DNA of 21,304 nt from Bacteroidota bacterium (GCA_023229405.1 JALNZH010000028.1:1-21304), one strand, 5' to 3'; positions 1 through 8,558 are shown, counted from the first letter of the stretch. The notes: generated from the letters alone by a model not told the origin. Made by a program: numbers and translations.

Positions 1-99
1 CCTTATTGACAAAAATTTATCGAAACAGGTGGATGTATGGAAGATATGTTATGTTGAGAAAAATAAGTACTCCCCTACATTTCTTACAGTGTTGGATGA
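1..99. other. Window edge without a recognisable gene
   Basis: An AT-rich stretch before the first repeat. Open frames here run on into repeat A1 and look like chance. I see no conserved motif, tRNA or convincing promoter. Confidence 0.4.
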
Positions 100-384
100 G
101 ATGTGGTTGGGAGCGAAATTTAGGAGGATTGAGCGAGTTATTTCTCCCCCTGTAAAGGGGGAGATACAGAGGGGGTCTGAAATCATGAAGGGACTTTTGA
201 TGGCGTTTTTTTCCATCTACAGGCAAGTGCGAACGGGATTCATCGCGCGCGTTACATTTCGCAAGGGGTTCTTTTGCTTCTTTTCTTGTGCCGACCAAAT
301 CTTTATACCATGTCGACATTCCTTCGGTACCCCGTCAAGAAAAGAAGGAATAAGTTTTTCTCTTGTATGATGTATTTTTGGACA
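100..384 (+). repeat. Dispersed repeat family A, copy 1 (left-truncated)
   Basis: This is the first of three copies of one non-coding repeat; the others are at 5289-5688 and 11211-11609. The left 100 or so bases present in the other copies are missing here. The right end (371-384) is a slightly altered version of the terminal inverted repeat TTTATTTTGGACA. It contains a perfect 9-bp hairpin TCTCCCCCT/AGGGGGAGA (143-164). A long-range stem CTTCTTTTCTTG (277-288) pairs with CAAGAAAAGAAG (336-347) and encloses a second stem TGCCGAC/GTCGACA with one mismatch. No transposase is encoded. The right end lies only about 45 bp upstream of the DUF4256 gene, so the element could affect its expression. 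Confidence 0.8.
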
Positions 385-429
385 AGTATGATATTAAACA
401 CACCTATTCAACAGAGGGAATATAATAGT

Positions 430-1005
<576 letters not shown>

Positions 1006-1038
1006 TCCGTTAGGTTTACAAAAAAAGAGGATTACGTG

Positions 1039-1641
1039 ATGACTAAAAATATTAGTATACTTTGCTTGCTATCAATTTTACTGACAGGTTGTAAGGATGA
1101 TATTAATTCAAACAACCTTAATGCACCGCACTCCAACGAGATATTCCCAATGGCCATAGGGAATAAATGGGCATGGAATTACTCTGCGTATGATTCTTCA
1201 GGTAAATCTCTTTCCAGGTGGAACACTATGATGGAAATACACAAAGATACAATTGTTAATGGTATACGGTGGTTTATATCTGGGGAGAGAGTGTTGTTTG
1301 CAAATTTAGATACCGGTTTTTGTTTACTCGATCCTTCTGGCATTAAACTTATTCTAAAATATCCTGCAAAAGTAAATGACTCTTTTCGTTATTTAAATGA
1401 TGAATATCTTTATATCGTTTCCATTGATACTATGATATCAACTGCATTGGGGAATTATCACTGTTATGCATATGAGGCGAGAATACCGCCTGATGAAAAT
1501 AGAATTGGCGGATCTCGGTCAATATTATTCGTATCACCGGGAATTGGTGAAGTAAAAAGTGTGGTCTTTACTTCAACCGCTACTAATGCTAAACAATATA
1601 TATCATTAATTGCTGAATTAGTTGGTGTATCGATTAAGTAA
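1039..1641 (+). CDS. Predicted small lipoprotein, function unknown
   Basis: A 200-residue predicted lipoprotein. The N-terminus has Lys-3, a hydrophobic core and a lipobox ending LLTGC, with the lipidated Cys at residue 18, so export and lipidation are expected. The mature part is mostly beta-like and begins with FPMAIGNKWAWNY. Similar F/Y-P-x-x-x-GN-x-W openings occur in exported proteins of FCB-group bacteria, but I cannot name a function. AAGAGG (1025-1030) is 8 bases from ATG 1039; a GTG at 1036 is the alternative start and changes one residue. Base composition is clearly AT-richer than the core genes to the right, which fits acquired DNA. The gene lies 33 bp after the DUF4256 stop and could share its transcript. 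Confidence 0.72.
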   Translation: MTKNISILCLLSILLTGCKDDINSNNLNAPHSNEIFPMAIGNKWAWNYSAYDSSGKSLSRWNTMMEIHKDTIVNGIRWFISGERVLFANLDTGFCLLDPSGIKLILKYPAKVNDSFRYLNDEYLYIVSIDTMISTALGNYHCYAYEARIPPDENRIGGSRSILFVSPGIGEVKSVVFTSTATNAKQYISLIAELVGVSIK

Positions 1642-1653
1642 AATCTGAACACA

Positions 1654-1692
1654 TCCTAACCAGGACGCTCCCCGAAGGGGCTCCATTGGAGC
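1654..1692 (+). repeat. Post-gene double hairpin, repeat module E copy 1
   Basis: Directly after the lipoprotein stop, CCTAACCAGGACGC leads into two tandem hairpins: CCCC-GAA-GGGG (1670-1680) and GCTCC-ATT-GGAGC (1680-1692). There is no T-run, so this is not a classic terminator, though it could block 3' exonucleases. The CCTAACCA opening recurs at 2311 and at about 5266, also downstream of genes. Confidence 0.45.
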
Positions 1693-1898
1693 AGGTCAAC
1701 GTTGTAACCGTGCTTGCGGTGAATGATGAGTGTTGAATTATCAATTGACAACTTATGATACGCGAAATCAGTTGAAATATAAAAACGTATACCGACGCAC
1801 TAGAACGTTACAACGCAACCTCGTCCGGTTTATTTTTGGCAGATTAGTTCCAGTCCATTAGACCGCATCGATAAGGTACAATTAAAAGGAGGTAGCAT

Positions 1899-2315
1899 AT
1901 GTTTATTACATTATTGATCATCACTTTTGTGATAGCGTTAGCAATGTCGACGTCGGTTGCCCTCCTCTTCAGGAAACCAATCTTCAAAATCTTGGGTCGG
2001 CTTGTCACCGACGAGCTTGCTCCGACCTGGCAGCGATATATTTTGTTCGCCACCTATGTCGTAGGCATATCAGGCGGCGTTCCGTTGTGGGACATTGAGA
2101 AATATGTCACGCCCGATAAGGATGGGAAATTGCTTCAGCTTACCTCGGACCGGTGGATTATCGAAATCTACAAATCAATCATTGGTTCATTGCAGAGCAT
2201 TGCCTGGATGCTTCTTATTTTCTTTCTCTTTGCTTTAATTGCGTACGTTGTTGTTCGGGGGTTTGAGGCGAAGCGACCAGAGGTAAAAAGTAACAACCCC
2301 CAAAGCGCACCCTAA
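1899..2315 (+). CDS. Small multi-pass membrane protein, unknown
   Basis: A 138-residue hydrophobic protein that I do not recognise. Residues about 2-23 form a membrane segment, 46-64 a probable second one, and 99-122 a strong third one followed by a basic stretch (VVRGFEAKR). The C-terminal tail is polar. The central part, with a DIEKYVTPDKDGK segment, is likely a non-membrane loop. The start is well supported: AAGGAGGT lies 6-7 bases before ATG 1899, one of the strongest ribosome sites in the window. It is flanked by non-coding repeat modules on both sides and has no obvious partner gene. Confidence 0.7.
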   Translation: MFITLLIITFVIALAMSTSVALLFRKPIFKILGRLVTDELAPTWQRYILFATYVVGISGGVPLWDIEKYVTPDKDGKLLQLTSDRWIIEIYKSIIGSLQSIAWMLLIFFLFALIAYVVVRGFEAKRPEVKSNNPQSAP

Positions 2316-2344
2316 CCAAGTCACTCCTCGAAGGGGGCATTTTT
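2311..2344 (+). terminator. Weak terminator-like hairpin, module E copy 2
   Basis: The module overlaps the stop codon of the membrane protein. A short G-rich stem (CTCCTC-GAA-GGGGG, with G-T pairs) is followed by TTTTT at 2340-2344. It is the same CCTAACCA-plus-hairpin module as at 1654, here with a T-run. Confidence 0.4.
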
Positions 2345-2368
2345 AGGGAAGCCAATGTTGAAACTAAG

Positions 2369-2487
2369 GAGACTGTGTTAAAAGCGTCTCGCCGACCTCC
2401 GGTCGGTGTTAATACATGCTAAATTAATGAAAATTGTAAATCCGCCGAGCAGAGCTCGGTGTTACAAAACTGTTTTGACACAGTCTC
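2369..2487. mobile_element. MITE-like element C with 4-bp target duplication
   Basis: A 119-bp element bounded by 15-bp terminal inverted repeats, GAGACTGTGTTAAAA on the left and TTTTGACACAGTCTC on the right (one mismatch). It is flanked on both sides by TAAG (2365-2368 and 2488-2491), a candidate target-site duplication. Inside are two short perfect hairpins, CCGACC-TCC-GGTCGG (2392-2406) and CCGAGC-AGA-GCTCGG (2445-2459). There is no coding capacity, so mobility would need a transposase supplied elsewhere. I do not assign an IS family. Confidence 0.75.
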
Positions 2488-2522
2488 TAAGTATTCGGGA
2501 TATCTGAAAAATCTCATCTTAA

Positions 2523-2675
2523 TGTCATACCGAGAAACGCCTGTCTGCACAAAACGGTGTCCCTATGGAGACCAACAGGCAGGGAGTGACACGCCTATCC
2601 GCCATTGATCAGGCAGGGAAACTCGTTATTCCACTCAAATGGAAAAACAAGATTCTTCGCACAGAATGACAAAGG
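2523..2675 (+). repeat. Dispersed repeat D, copy 1
   Basis: Starts GTCATACCGAG and contains AACAGGCAGGGAG, then ATTCCACTCAAATGG and AAAAACAAGATTCTTCG. The same series of blocks occurs in reverse complement at about 10065-10206. The sequence is non-coding and between the copies only the block order and core words are well kept. Confidence 0.6.
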
Positions 2676-2730
2676 ACAATCGATGTTTCTATTATTTACC
2701 AATGCATTGGGAGATTACCCGTAATAAGAA

Positions 2731-3087
2731 TTATGCTTTTTTTACAAATTCTGATTTCAAAAACATCGCTCCGATACCATCGATTTTACATGAAATATTG
2801 TGGCCGTCATTACTTTCAACTAAGCGTATGTTCTTTACCTTTGTACCAGCTTTAAGTCCCGACGGTGAGCCTTTTACTTTTAAATCTTTGATTACTGTTA
2901 CAGTATCTCCATTATTAAGAACAATCCCATTCGAATCTAGGAACAACGTTGTTTGTGTTTCTTCTTCCACTATTTTTGCCAGCTCGGAAGGATTCCATTC
3001 ATGAAAACATTCAGGGCATATCCATAAATGCATATCTTGATATATATTTTCAGAATTACATTTCGGGCATTTTTGTTCGCCGCTCAT
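2731..3087 (-). CDS. yjdM: YjdM/PhnA-type zinc-ribbon protein
   Basis: A 118-residue protein of the YjdM (formerly PhnA) family. The N-terminal zinc ribbon is complete, with Cys 7, 10, 24 and 27 as two CPxC-type knuckles. The C-terminal domain is a small beta-barrel with the family motifs LDSNGIVLNNGDTVTVIKDL and VKGSPSGLKAGTKVKNIRL. Despite the old name, the family is not part of the C-P lyase pathway, and its cellular role is unclear. AAGGAC sits just upstream of the start on the minus strand. The gene is alone, oriented opposite to its neighbours and surrounded by repeats, so no operon context helps. Confidence 0.92.
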   Translation of the reverse strand: MSGEQKCPKCNSENIYQDMHLWICPECFHEWNPSELAKIVEEETQTTLFLDSNGIVLNNGDTVTVIKDLKVKGSPSGLKAGTKVKNIRLVESNDGHNISCKIDGIGAMFLKSEFVKKA

Positions 3088-3204
3088 CGTTGTCCTTTAT
3101 TTTTGAAATATATTGGTATGTTCATCAGCTAGTCTTTCTTGAGATGTTGGTCATTAAATATACTAATACAATATTCACGATACATAGATAATTATTGCTT
3201 ACTC

Positions 3205-3416
3205 ACTGATGTTACACAGAAAGGTAAAAATGGTTCGACGCGGCGCAGAAACAGCGGTCCCATCCTGAGCAAATCCTTTGCTGTTTGTTCCGAAGGAATC
3301 CCTGCGGGAAAGGATGCGTCTCCCGATAGGGATGCCTTCGGCAGAAGGATGACGTAACTAGCTTAGCCTGCGCCTTGCTCACCATGACCGTTTTTCTTGT
3401 TTTGCGTAACGTGAGT
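3205..3416 (+). mobile_element. MITE-like family B, copy 1 (full length)
   Basis: A 212-bp non-coding element that closely matches 10237-10446. Its ends are inverted: ACTGATGTTACACA on the left and TTTTGCGTAACGTGAGT on the right. The centre is a long nested hairpin (3290-3341): CCGAAGG-a-ATCCC pairs with GGGAT-g-CCTTCGG, with an inner CGGGA/TCCCG stem. The central hundred or so bases are identical to copy 2. I see no clear target duplication at this copy. Confidence 0.75.
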
Positions 3417-3516
3417 AAATAAATAAAGAGGCGTATCGTCTTGAAGAAGTACCTAATCCGTTGCTCTCCGTTGAAAATTCTAAACACACCATAGGGTAAG
3501 AAAGATTATTTTTATT

Positions 3517-3740
3517 GCTGATGTTACGCAGAGTGTTTTTCTTGGCAATAAAATAATTCTACCGAAGGCATCACTTCGTGAGACACGACGCATACACGGT
3601 GGTCATCGGGAGCAAATCCTTGTCCTACATCCCGATGTTCTGGATCCATATAACGGGAAGAGATGCATCTCCCGCCACGAAGTGCCCCCTTCGCAAAAGG
3701 GAGGCGGTTAGCAGAACGATAACCTACAAACTTAACCTGC
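3517..3740 (+). mobile_element. Family B relic with left end only
   Basis: The left end GCTGATGTTACGCAGAG matches the family B terminus. The interior retains recognisable pieces (GGGAGCAAATCCTTG, and GCAGAACGATAACCT leading to AACCTGC) in the same order as the full copies. The right inverted repeat is absent. The spacer between copy 1 and this relic (3417-3516) holds nothing I recognise. Confidence 0.5.
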
Positions 3741-3747
3741 TATAGGA

Positions 3748-3781
3748 ATTCCGTATAAGTCAGGGATTCATTATGCGGAAT
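3748..3781. repeat. Inverted repeat
   Basis: ATTCCGTATAA and TTATGCGGAAT pair at 10 of 11 positions around a 12-base loop. The outer bases TTATACGG (read on the minus strand) resemble the terminus of element F just downstream, so this may be debris of a related element. It has no T-run in terminator position. Confidence 0.4.
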
Positions 3782-3824
3782 AAAAAAACGCGCAGGAATG
3801 TTACCCCATGGCTTAGTTTCATTC

Positions 3825-3994
3825 TATTATACGGCTGTGTAGATAAATGCGGAAAGAAGAAAAAAATAGTTTTTTGTGTGCCAATTGAATATTTTGCAAA
3901 ATCAAGCGCAGGAGAAAAAATATAGCAGGATTCGAAATGGCAATGATGAGGTGTTTTTGAGATTACTTCTAATTAAATGACAGCCGTATAACAA
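3825..3994. mobile_element. MITE-like element F with 7-bp flanking repeat
   Basis: A perfect 12-bp inverted repeat, TTATACGGCTGT (3827-3838) and ACAGCCGTATAA (3980-3991), bounds an AT-rich interior without coding potential. Two to three bases outside each terminus lies the same word TTCATTC (3818-3824 and 3995-4001), a possible target duplication. There is one copy in the window, so family status is inferred. Confidence 0.5.
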
Positions 3995-4001
3995 TTCATT
4001 C

Positions 4002-4237
4002 CCCGTAGGAACTCATTGGTGCAAGTAGACCTGGTAATTGCGGCGGCGAATATTTACTTGAAAGTTGAGAAAAAAAACACAACCTTCAATAAGGACAGTT
4101 TTTAGAAAATTAAAGAATTGTTTCAAGACTGCGGCACAACATGTTACGCAGTTGAGTACCAGTGCGTTTGGCGATTGATTCTGCCAAGCCTTAAATCCAT
4201 TACCATTAAATAGTTTCGATATTAAGGAATAGCTCTC
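4002..4237. other. Non-coding leader before the methyltransferase gene
   Basis: No gene is seen. A hairpin TTGAAAGTTG/CAACCTTCAA (one mismatch) lies near 4049-4085. An open frame on the minus strand crosses this stretch, but it continues into the methyltransferase gene as its antisense shadow. Confidence 0.35.
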
Positions 4238-5134
4238 ATGATCTTCACTAAGTTGTACTTCAGAATTCTCTCTAAGATCATCAAACAAACATTTGTTATT
4301 TGGCAGCGATTGGGCTTCCATATTACGGTTAATCACTTTTATGAACCAATTCCAGATACAGGTAAACTTACCGATGCTGTCTGGAGTCGTGAATCGCCAA
4401 TGAAAGGAATAGAGTTGCATGTGGACAAACAATTGGTTTTTCTTGATACGGTCTGTTCGCGATTTAAGCACGAATACGACTCCTTTGGATTGAACAGTCC
4501 TGAGTCTGATTGTTCTTATTATTCCCAAAATGGTGCCTTCGGTGAAATTGATGGAGACATCCTGTATTCCATGATACGAGAGCATCGGCCAAAGAAAATT
4601 ATCGAGATTGGTTCCGGTTGGTCTACACAACTAGCAGGATATGCGCTAGAAAGAAACAGAATAGAATATGGTATCTCGGGTCAAATATATGCTATCGAAC
4701 CATATCCAAATAAAATTCTCAAAGCTGGATTCCCCGGCCTAACACAACTCATAGAGAAGACTGTTCAAGAGGTCGATCTCACCGTCTTTGAGGCACTAGA
4801 AGAGAATGATATTCTTTTTATTGATTCGTCACATATCGTTAAAACGGACAGTGATGTGTGTTATGAATTCTTGGAAATATTGCCGTGTCTAAAAAAGGGA
4901 GTATTAGTGCACATTCACGACATTTTTCTGCCGAGAGAGTATCCTAAAAACTGGGTCGTAAATCAGAAACTCTTTTTCAATGAAGGCTATCTACTGCAAG
5001 CGTTTCTGATGTTCAATCATGCGTTTGAAGTAATATGGGCAGGCAATTACATCAAATTGAAATATCCTGAAAAATGTGCTCAATTGTTTAGGACTCAAGC
5101 AAGTCAAAGTTTTTGGATTCGAAAAATAGAATAA
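4238..5134 (+). CDS. Class I SAM-dependent methyltransferase
   Basis: A 298-residue protein with a Rossmann-type methyltransferase core in its middle. Motif I is KKIIEIGSGWST (residues about 119-130). The acidic end of strand 2 is IYAIEPYP. DILFIDSSHIVKTDSD and LVHIHDIFLP give the strand 4 and strand 5 region, a layout typical of the Methyltransf_24-like enzymes often found in polysaccharide clusters. The acceptor substrate cannot be read from sequence. The N-terminal 110 residues are a family-specific extension without membrane segments. AAGGA (4224-4228) is 9 bases before ATG 4238. The gene is isolated, with no glycosyltransferases or sugar genes alongside, and is bracketed by mobile repeats, so horizontal acquisition is likely. 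Confidence 0.82.
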   Translation: MIFTKLYFRILSKIIKQTFVIWQRLGFHITVNHFYEPIPDTGKLTDAVWSRESPMKGIELHVDKQLVFLDTVCSRFKHEYDSFGLNSPESDCSYYSQNGAFGEIDGDILYSMIREHRPKKIIEIGSGWSTQLAGYALERNRIEYGISGQIYAIEPYPNKILKAGFPGLTQLIEKTVQEVDLTVFEALEENDILFIDSSHIVKTDSDVCYEFLEILPCLKKGVLVHIHDIFLPREYPKNWVVNQKLFFNEGYLLQAFLMFNHAFEVIWAGNYIKLKYPEKCAQLFRTQASQSFWIRKIE

Positions 5135-5288
5135 TGACGAATTCAAGTTTATTTCCTCGAACCAGAGGTGAGCGTGCTATAGTGCCGAAACTGTGGATTT
5201 CAACATATTGAATGTCAAGACGATTAGCTTGGCTTTCGGTTGGATCATAATACCAAGCAACAGCCTAACCAGGGAGGACATTTTTCGC
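5135..5288. other. Intergenic gap with truncated module E
   Basis: No gene is seen. Near 5266 the words GCCTAACCA and CATTTTT reappear, as in the modules at 1654 and 2311, and run straight into the left end of repeat A2. A2 therefore seems to have inserted into, or next to, a third copy of module E. Confidence 0.35.
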
Positions 5289-5688
5289 TGTCCAAAATAA
5301 AAAGCTCTTTGAGTATACCATCAATCAAAACATGTCAAATAAAATAGAATTTTACAAAATATATGACGTAAGCCCCACGAGTTACCATTGCAACCGTACT
5401 GATGTGAGTGGGAGCGAAATTTTGGAGGATTGAGTGAGCTTTTTCTCCCCCTACCAAGCGGGAGATACAGAGGGGGGGGGTGAAATCATGAAGGGACGTT
5501 TGATGGCGTAATGAGCGCCATCAATGGGTAAAAGCGAACGGGATTCATCGCGCGTGTTACATTTCGCACGGAGTTCTTTTGCTTCTTTTCTTGTGCCGAT
5601 CAAATCTTTATACCATGTCGGCATTCCTTCGGAACCCCGTCAAGAAAAGAAGGAATAAGTTTTTCTCTTGTATGATTTATTTTGGATA
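5289..5688 (+). mobile_element. Dispersed repeat family A, copy 2 (full length)
   Basis: A 400-bp element with terminal inverted repeats TGTCCAAAATAAA (5289-5301) and TTTATTTTGGATA (5676-5688), 12 of 13 paired. Internal structure includes the stem TGATGGCG/CGCCATCA, a C-rich/G-rich hairpin and the long-range CTTCTTTTCTTG/CAAGAAAAGAAG stem that encloses smaller hairpins. A run of nine G (about 5473-5481) is unique to this copy. There is no transposase and no convincing ORF. Sequence just outside the right end (AAGTA-C/T-G) is shared with the other copies, so the true right boundary may lie a few bases further out. Confidence 0.8.
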
Positions 5689-5801
5689 AGTACGATCTAA
5701 AATTTTCGGTGCAATTTCTGGAAAAGGTCGGAAAAAACATTGCGTATCTTCGCAAGGTATCCGATGAAAGAATCACCAAAATATTAATTGCAAAACTATA
5801 A
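5689..5801 (+). pseudogene. 3' tail of a broken gene, cut by repeat A2
   Basis: Immediately right of repeat A2 a frame reads about 37 codons to a TAA at 5799-5801 and has the look of a real protein end: SVQFLEKVGKNIAYLRK, then VSDERITKILIAKL. It has amphipathic spacing, a charged-hydrophobic pattern and no start codon of its own. I do not recognise the family. The 5' part is not on the other side of A2, so it has been deleted or replaced. The tail converges on mazG. Calling this a gene remnant is an inference from composition only. Confidence 0.35.
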
Positions 5802-5842
5802 CTTGTCGATGGAATTGCTCGTGAATCTTTCTCCACGACGAT

Positions 5843-6601
5843 TCACTGTACTTCAGTCTTCGCCTTATTCCATAATTGGTCCATCTCTTCCAGACTTGTA
5901 ACGTGAATATCTTTTCCTTGTTCAATCAATTTCTTTTCGATGTATTGAAAGCGGTGTGTGAATTTGAGGACGGTAGCCTGCAACGATTCTTCTGGATCGA
6001 CATCGATGAAGCGGGCGTAATTCACCAGTGAAAAGAGGAGATCGCCGAATTCTTCATGCGTATGTTTTTTATCGTTCGATGCAACTGCTTCGTGGAGTTC
6101 GGCCATTTCTTCTTCCACTTTTTTCCAAACATCTTTCCGCTGTTTCCATTCAAATCCTACTTTTGCTGCTTTCTTCTGTACTTTTTCTGCCTTCATCAGC
6201 GCCGGCAGATTCATCGGGATTCCTTCGAGAACGGACATCCGTCCCTCGGTCATTTTAATCTTATCCCATAGTGCAGATTGTTCCGCACCGTTATTAACCA
6301 CCGCAGTGCCGTAAATATGTGGATGACGGCGGATCAACTTTTGATTGATTTCTGTGAATACTTCTTCCAATGTAAATTGCTGTTCTTCTTCGGCAATAAT
6401 TGCATGAAAAACCACTTGCAATGCAACATCTCCTAATTCTCCGCGCAAGTCGTTGAAATTCTTCCGGTCGACGGCGTCCAGCGCCTCATACGCTTCTTCT
6501 ACAAAATGTTTCTTTAAGGATTCGTGTGTTTGTTCCTTATCCCACGGACATTCGGTGCGAAGGTGTTTCATAATAGAGACAAATTCATCGAATTCTTTCA
6601 T
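5843..6601 (-). CDS. mazG: Nucleoside triphosphate pyrophosphohydrolase MazG
   Basis: A 252-residue two-domain MazG enzyme that splits nucleoside triphosphates into monophosphate and pyrophosphate, cleaning up aberrant nucleotides. The N-terminal domain carries the metal-binding set: Glu 35, 36 and 39 in FVEEAYEALDA, and Glu 55/Asp 58 in ELGD. HPHIYG follows near residues 93-98. The C-terminal catalytic domain shows VGFEW, EEEMAELHEA and EEFGDLLFSLVNYAR, again with the EExxE...ExxD arrangement. Length is normal for the long form. The start has AGGTGA just upstream on the minus strand. It is divergent from the amidohydrolase gene, with 148 bp between the starts. It marks the first clearly chromosomal gene to the right of the repeat-rich stretch. 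Confidence 0.95.
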   Translation of the reverse strand: MKEFDEFVSIMKHLRTECPWDKEQTHESLKKHFVEEAYEALDAVDRKNFNDLRGELGDVALQVVFHAIIAEEEQQFTLEEVFTEINQKLIRRHPHIYGTAVVNNGAEQSALWDKIKMTEGRMSVLEGIPMNLPALMKAEKVQKKAAKVGFEWKQRKDVWKKVEEEMAELHEAVASNDKKHTHEEFGDLLFSLVNYARFIDVDPEESLQATVLKFTHRFQYIEKKLIEQGKDIHVTSLEEMDQLWNKAKTEVQ

Positions 6602-6749
6602 GCTTCACCTATAGGTATTTTCTACAATAAAATCACTAAGAGTCAACAGTTAATTTATTTTTACCGTTTGTTGCTTCCGCTCAGAAGGAAAAAGGTATTG
6701 GCTTTTGGAAAATCCCTTTTGTAATTTTCGGTGAAGGTAATACACAACG

Positions 6750-8513
6750 ATGAAAAATATTCTTCTCATACTGCTCGCACTGATCATTGCCGCTTCTACG
6801 TTCATGACCATCGCATCCCGCAAACGGATCGTCGATCTTCTGATCGTCAACGCAAATGTGTACACTGTCGATGCATCCAACTCCCGCGCCGAAGCGTTTG
6901 CGATCCGCGGAAGCAGAATTGTTGCCGTTGGCACCACACAAGATATACAAAATCAGTACACATCACAAAATGTGATCGATGCGCAAGGGAAGACGATCGT
7001 ACCCGGACTAATCGATGCACACGCACATGTAATGGGACTTGGTCAGAGTCTTTCCGAACTGAACCTCTACGGCACCGAATCGTCACAGCAGATTGCGGAA
7101 ATGGTCGCAGAAAAAGTGAAAGATATGAAACCGGGAGAGTGGATCAGGGGACGCGGATGGGACCAGAACGATTGGGGAAAAGGAACAAGGCAAAAACCAT
7201 TTCCCTCTTCAGTGATGCTCGATAAAGTGGCGCCGAACAATCCTGTTATTCTCAACCGAATAGACGGTCACGCAATCTGGGTGAATTCCGCCGCTATGCA
7301 GATAGCGAAAAAATCCACCGATATGCCGATGGTAATCGAAGGGGGACAGATCGTCAGAGACCGGTTGGGGAATCCGACTGGGATTTTTATTGATAATGCA
7401 GAATCGGTGATTCGAAACATCGTTCCGGAGTATTCAACTGAAGAGTTGAAAATTCATTACAACTTGGCATTCAGTGAATGTTTAAAATTAGGGATCACCA
7501 GTGTTCACGATATGGGGATTGACAAAAAAGATTATGCACTATACCGAGAATTAGCGGACCGTCAGCAATTGCCAATGCGCATTTATGCACTGATTGGTGG
7601 AAGTGGTGAACTGCTTTCCGACATGCTGAAAACAGGACCGTACATAGATAAATTAAACAGTATGTTTACTATCCGTTCGATCAAATTGTATCTGGACGGT
7701 GCACTCGGTTCGCGTGGTGCCGCGCTAATTGAACCGTACAGTGACGAACCGGAGCATCGTGGATTGATTACGACGTCGCCTGATTCTATCCGTTTAATGT
7801 CGGAACAAGGACTTGAAAAAGGATTTCAGATCGCGATTCACGCAATCGGTGATAGGGGGAATAGAATTGCACTGAATGAGTTTGAAAAAGCAGCGCAGCG
7901 CTATCCGGAACAGGCGAAACGTGCTAGGCTGAGAATTGAACATGCACAAGTGATCGCACCGGACGATATCCAGCGTTTTAAAAAATTACATATTATTCCC
8001 AGCATGCAACCGACTCATGCAACGTCGGATATGTATTGGGCACAAGCGCGATTAGGACCGGACAGAGTTCGCGGAGCGTATGCTTGGCGTTCGCTGCTTG
8101 ATGACGGTAATATTATTCCCTCCGGTTCGGATTTTCCTGTAGAATTACCGAATCCACTCCATGGATTTTATGCGGCCGTAACACGGCAAGATAAAGTTGG
8201 AATTCCCCGTTCTGCAGCAGATGTTGCGGAACAGTTTCAGCTTTCGGCAGATGGGATCAAAGACTCGCTTCTGTTTAACGGCGGTTGGTATATCGATCAG
8301 CGGATGACACGCGAAGAGGCGCTCCGATCGTTTACGATGTGGGGGGCTTATGCTGAATTTATGGAACAAGAAAAAGGGAGTATTGAGGCGGGAAAGCTTG
8401 CGGATTTTGTCATGCTAGCAAAAGACATTATGATTGTTTCACCAAAAGAAATTCTGACGACGGAAGTGGAAATGACCGTGGTCGGCGGCATTGTCCGGTA
8501 TCGGAAACAATAA
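6750..8513 (+). CDS. YtcJ-type amidohydrolase, membrane-anchored or exported
   Basis: A 587-residue amidohydrolase of the Amidohydro_3/YtcJ group (PF07969), metal-dependent hydrolases acting on amide or related C-N bonds; the natural substrate is unknown. Residues 4-22 are a hydrophobic segment after MKN, which suggests a signal anchor facing the periplasm. The usual N-terminal composite strand LLIVNANVYTVD follows. Metal-site motifs are intact: DAHAHV (about 88-93), DGHAIWVNS, IAIHAIGDRGN, RIEHAQ and SGSDFPVE. The C-terminus closes the beta sandwich with GSIEAGKLADFVML. GAAGGT lies about ten bases before ATG 6750. It is divergent from mazG and followed after 45 bp by the acidic protein gene. 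Length is usual for the exported members. Confidence 0.92.
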   Translation: MKNILLILLALIIAASTFMTIASRKRIVDLLIVNANVYTVDASNSRAEAFAIRGSRIVAVGTTQDIQNQYTSQNVIDAQGKTIVPGLIDAHAHVMGLGQSLSELNLYGTESSQQIAEMVAEKVKDMKPGEWIRGRGWDQNDWGKGTRQKPFPSSVMLDKVAPNNPVILNRIDGHAIWVNSAAMQIAKKSTDMPMVIEGGQIVRDRLGNPTGIFIDNAESVIRNIVPEYSTEELKIHYNLAFSECLKLGITSVHDMGIDKKDYALYRELADRQQLPMRIYALIGGSGELLSDMLKTGPYIDKLNSMFTIRSIKLYLDGALGSRGAALIEPYSDEPEHRGLITTSPDSIRLMSEQGLEKGFQIAIHAIGDRGNRIALNEFEKAAQRYPEQAKRARLRIEHAQVIAPDDIQRFKKLHIIPSMQPTHATSDMYWAQARLGPDRVRGAYAWRSLLDDGNIIPSGSDFPVELPNPLHGFYAAVTRQDKVGIPRSAADVAEQFQLSADGIKDSLLFNGGWYIDQRMTREEALRSFTMWGAYAEFMEQEKGSIEAGKLADFVMLAKDIMIVSPKEILTTEVEMTVVGGIVRYRKQ

Positions 8514-8558
8514 CCCAATTTCATACCAAGGAAAGGATCGTTCGATTAGGAGGCCAGT

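Noticed and set aside
1745..1783. TTGACA followed by TATAAA as a promoter for the membrane protein gene
   Set aside because: The spacing between the boxes is about 27 bases, too wide for a standard sigma-70 promoter.
1006..2345. Integron cassette array: short unrelated genes followed by CCTAACCA words, and GTTAGGT at about 1010
   Set aside because: No pair of RYYYAAC and GTTRRRY boxes forms the paired arms of an attC site at a proper spacing, and no integrase is present.
3230..3245. GGTTCGA T-loop-like word, also at 10264
   Set aside because: Neither occurrence is embedded in an acceptor or anticodon stem; both lie in family B repeats. No tRNA was found in the window.
4013..4630. 205-residue open frame on the minus strand
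   Set aside because: Its left part is non-coding leader and its right part is antisense to the well-supported methyltransferase gene; no domain or ribosome site is seen.
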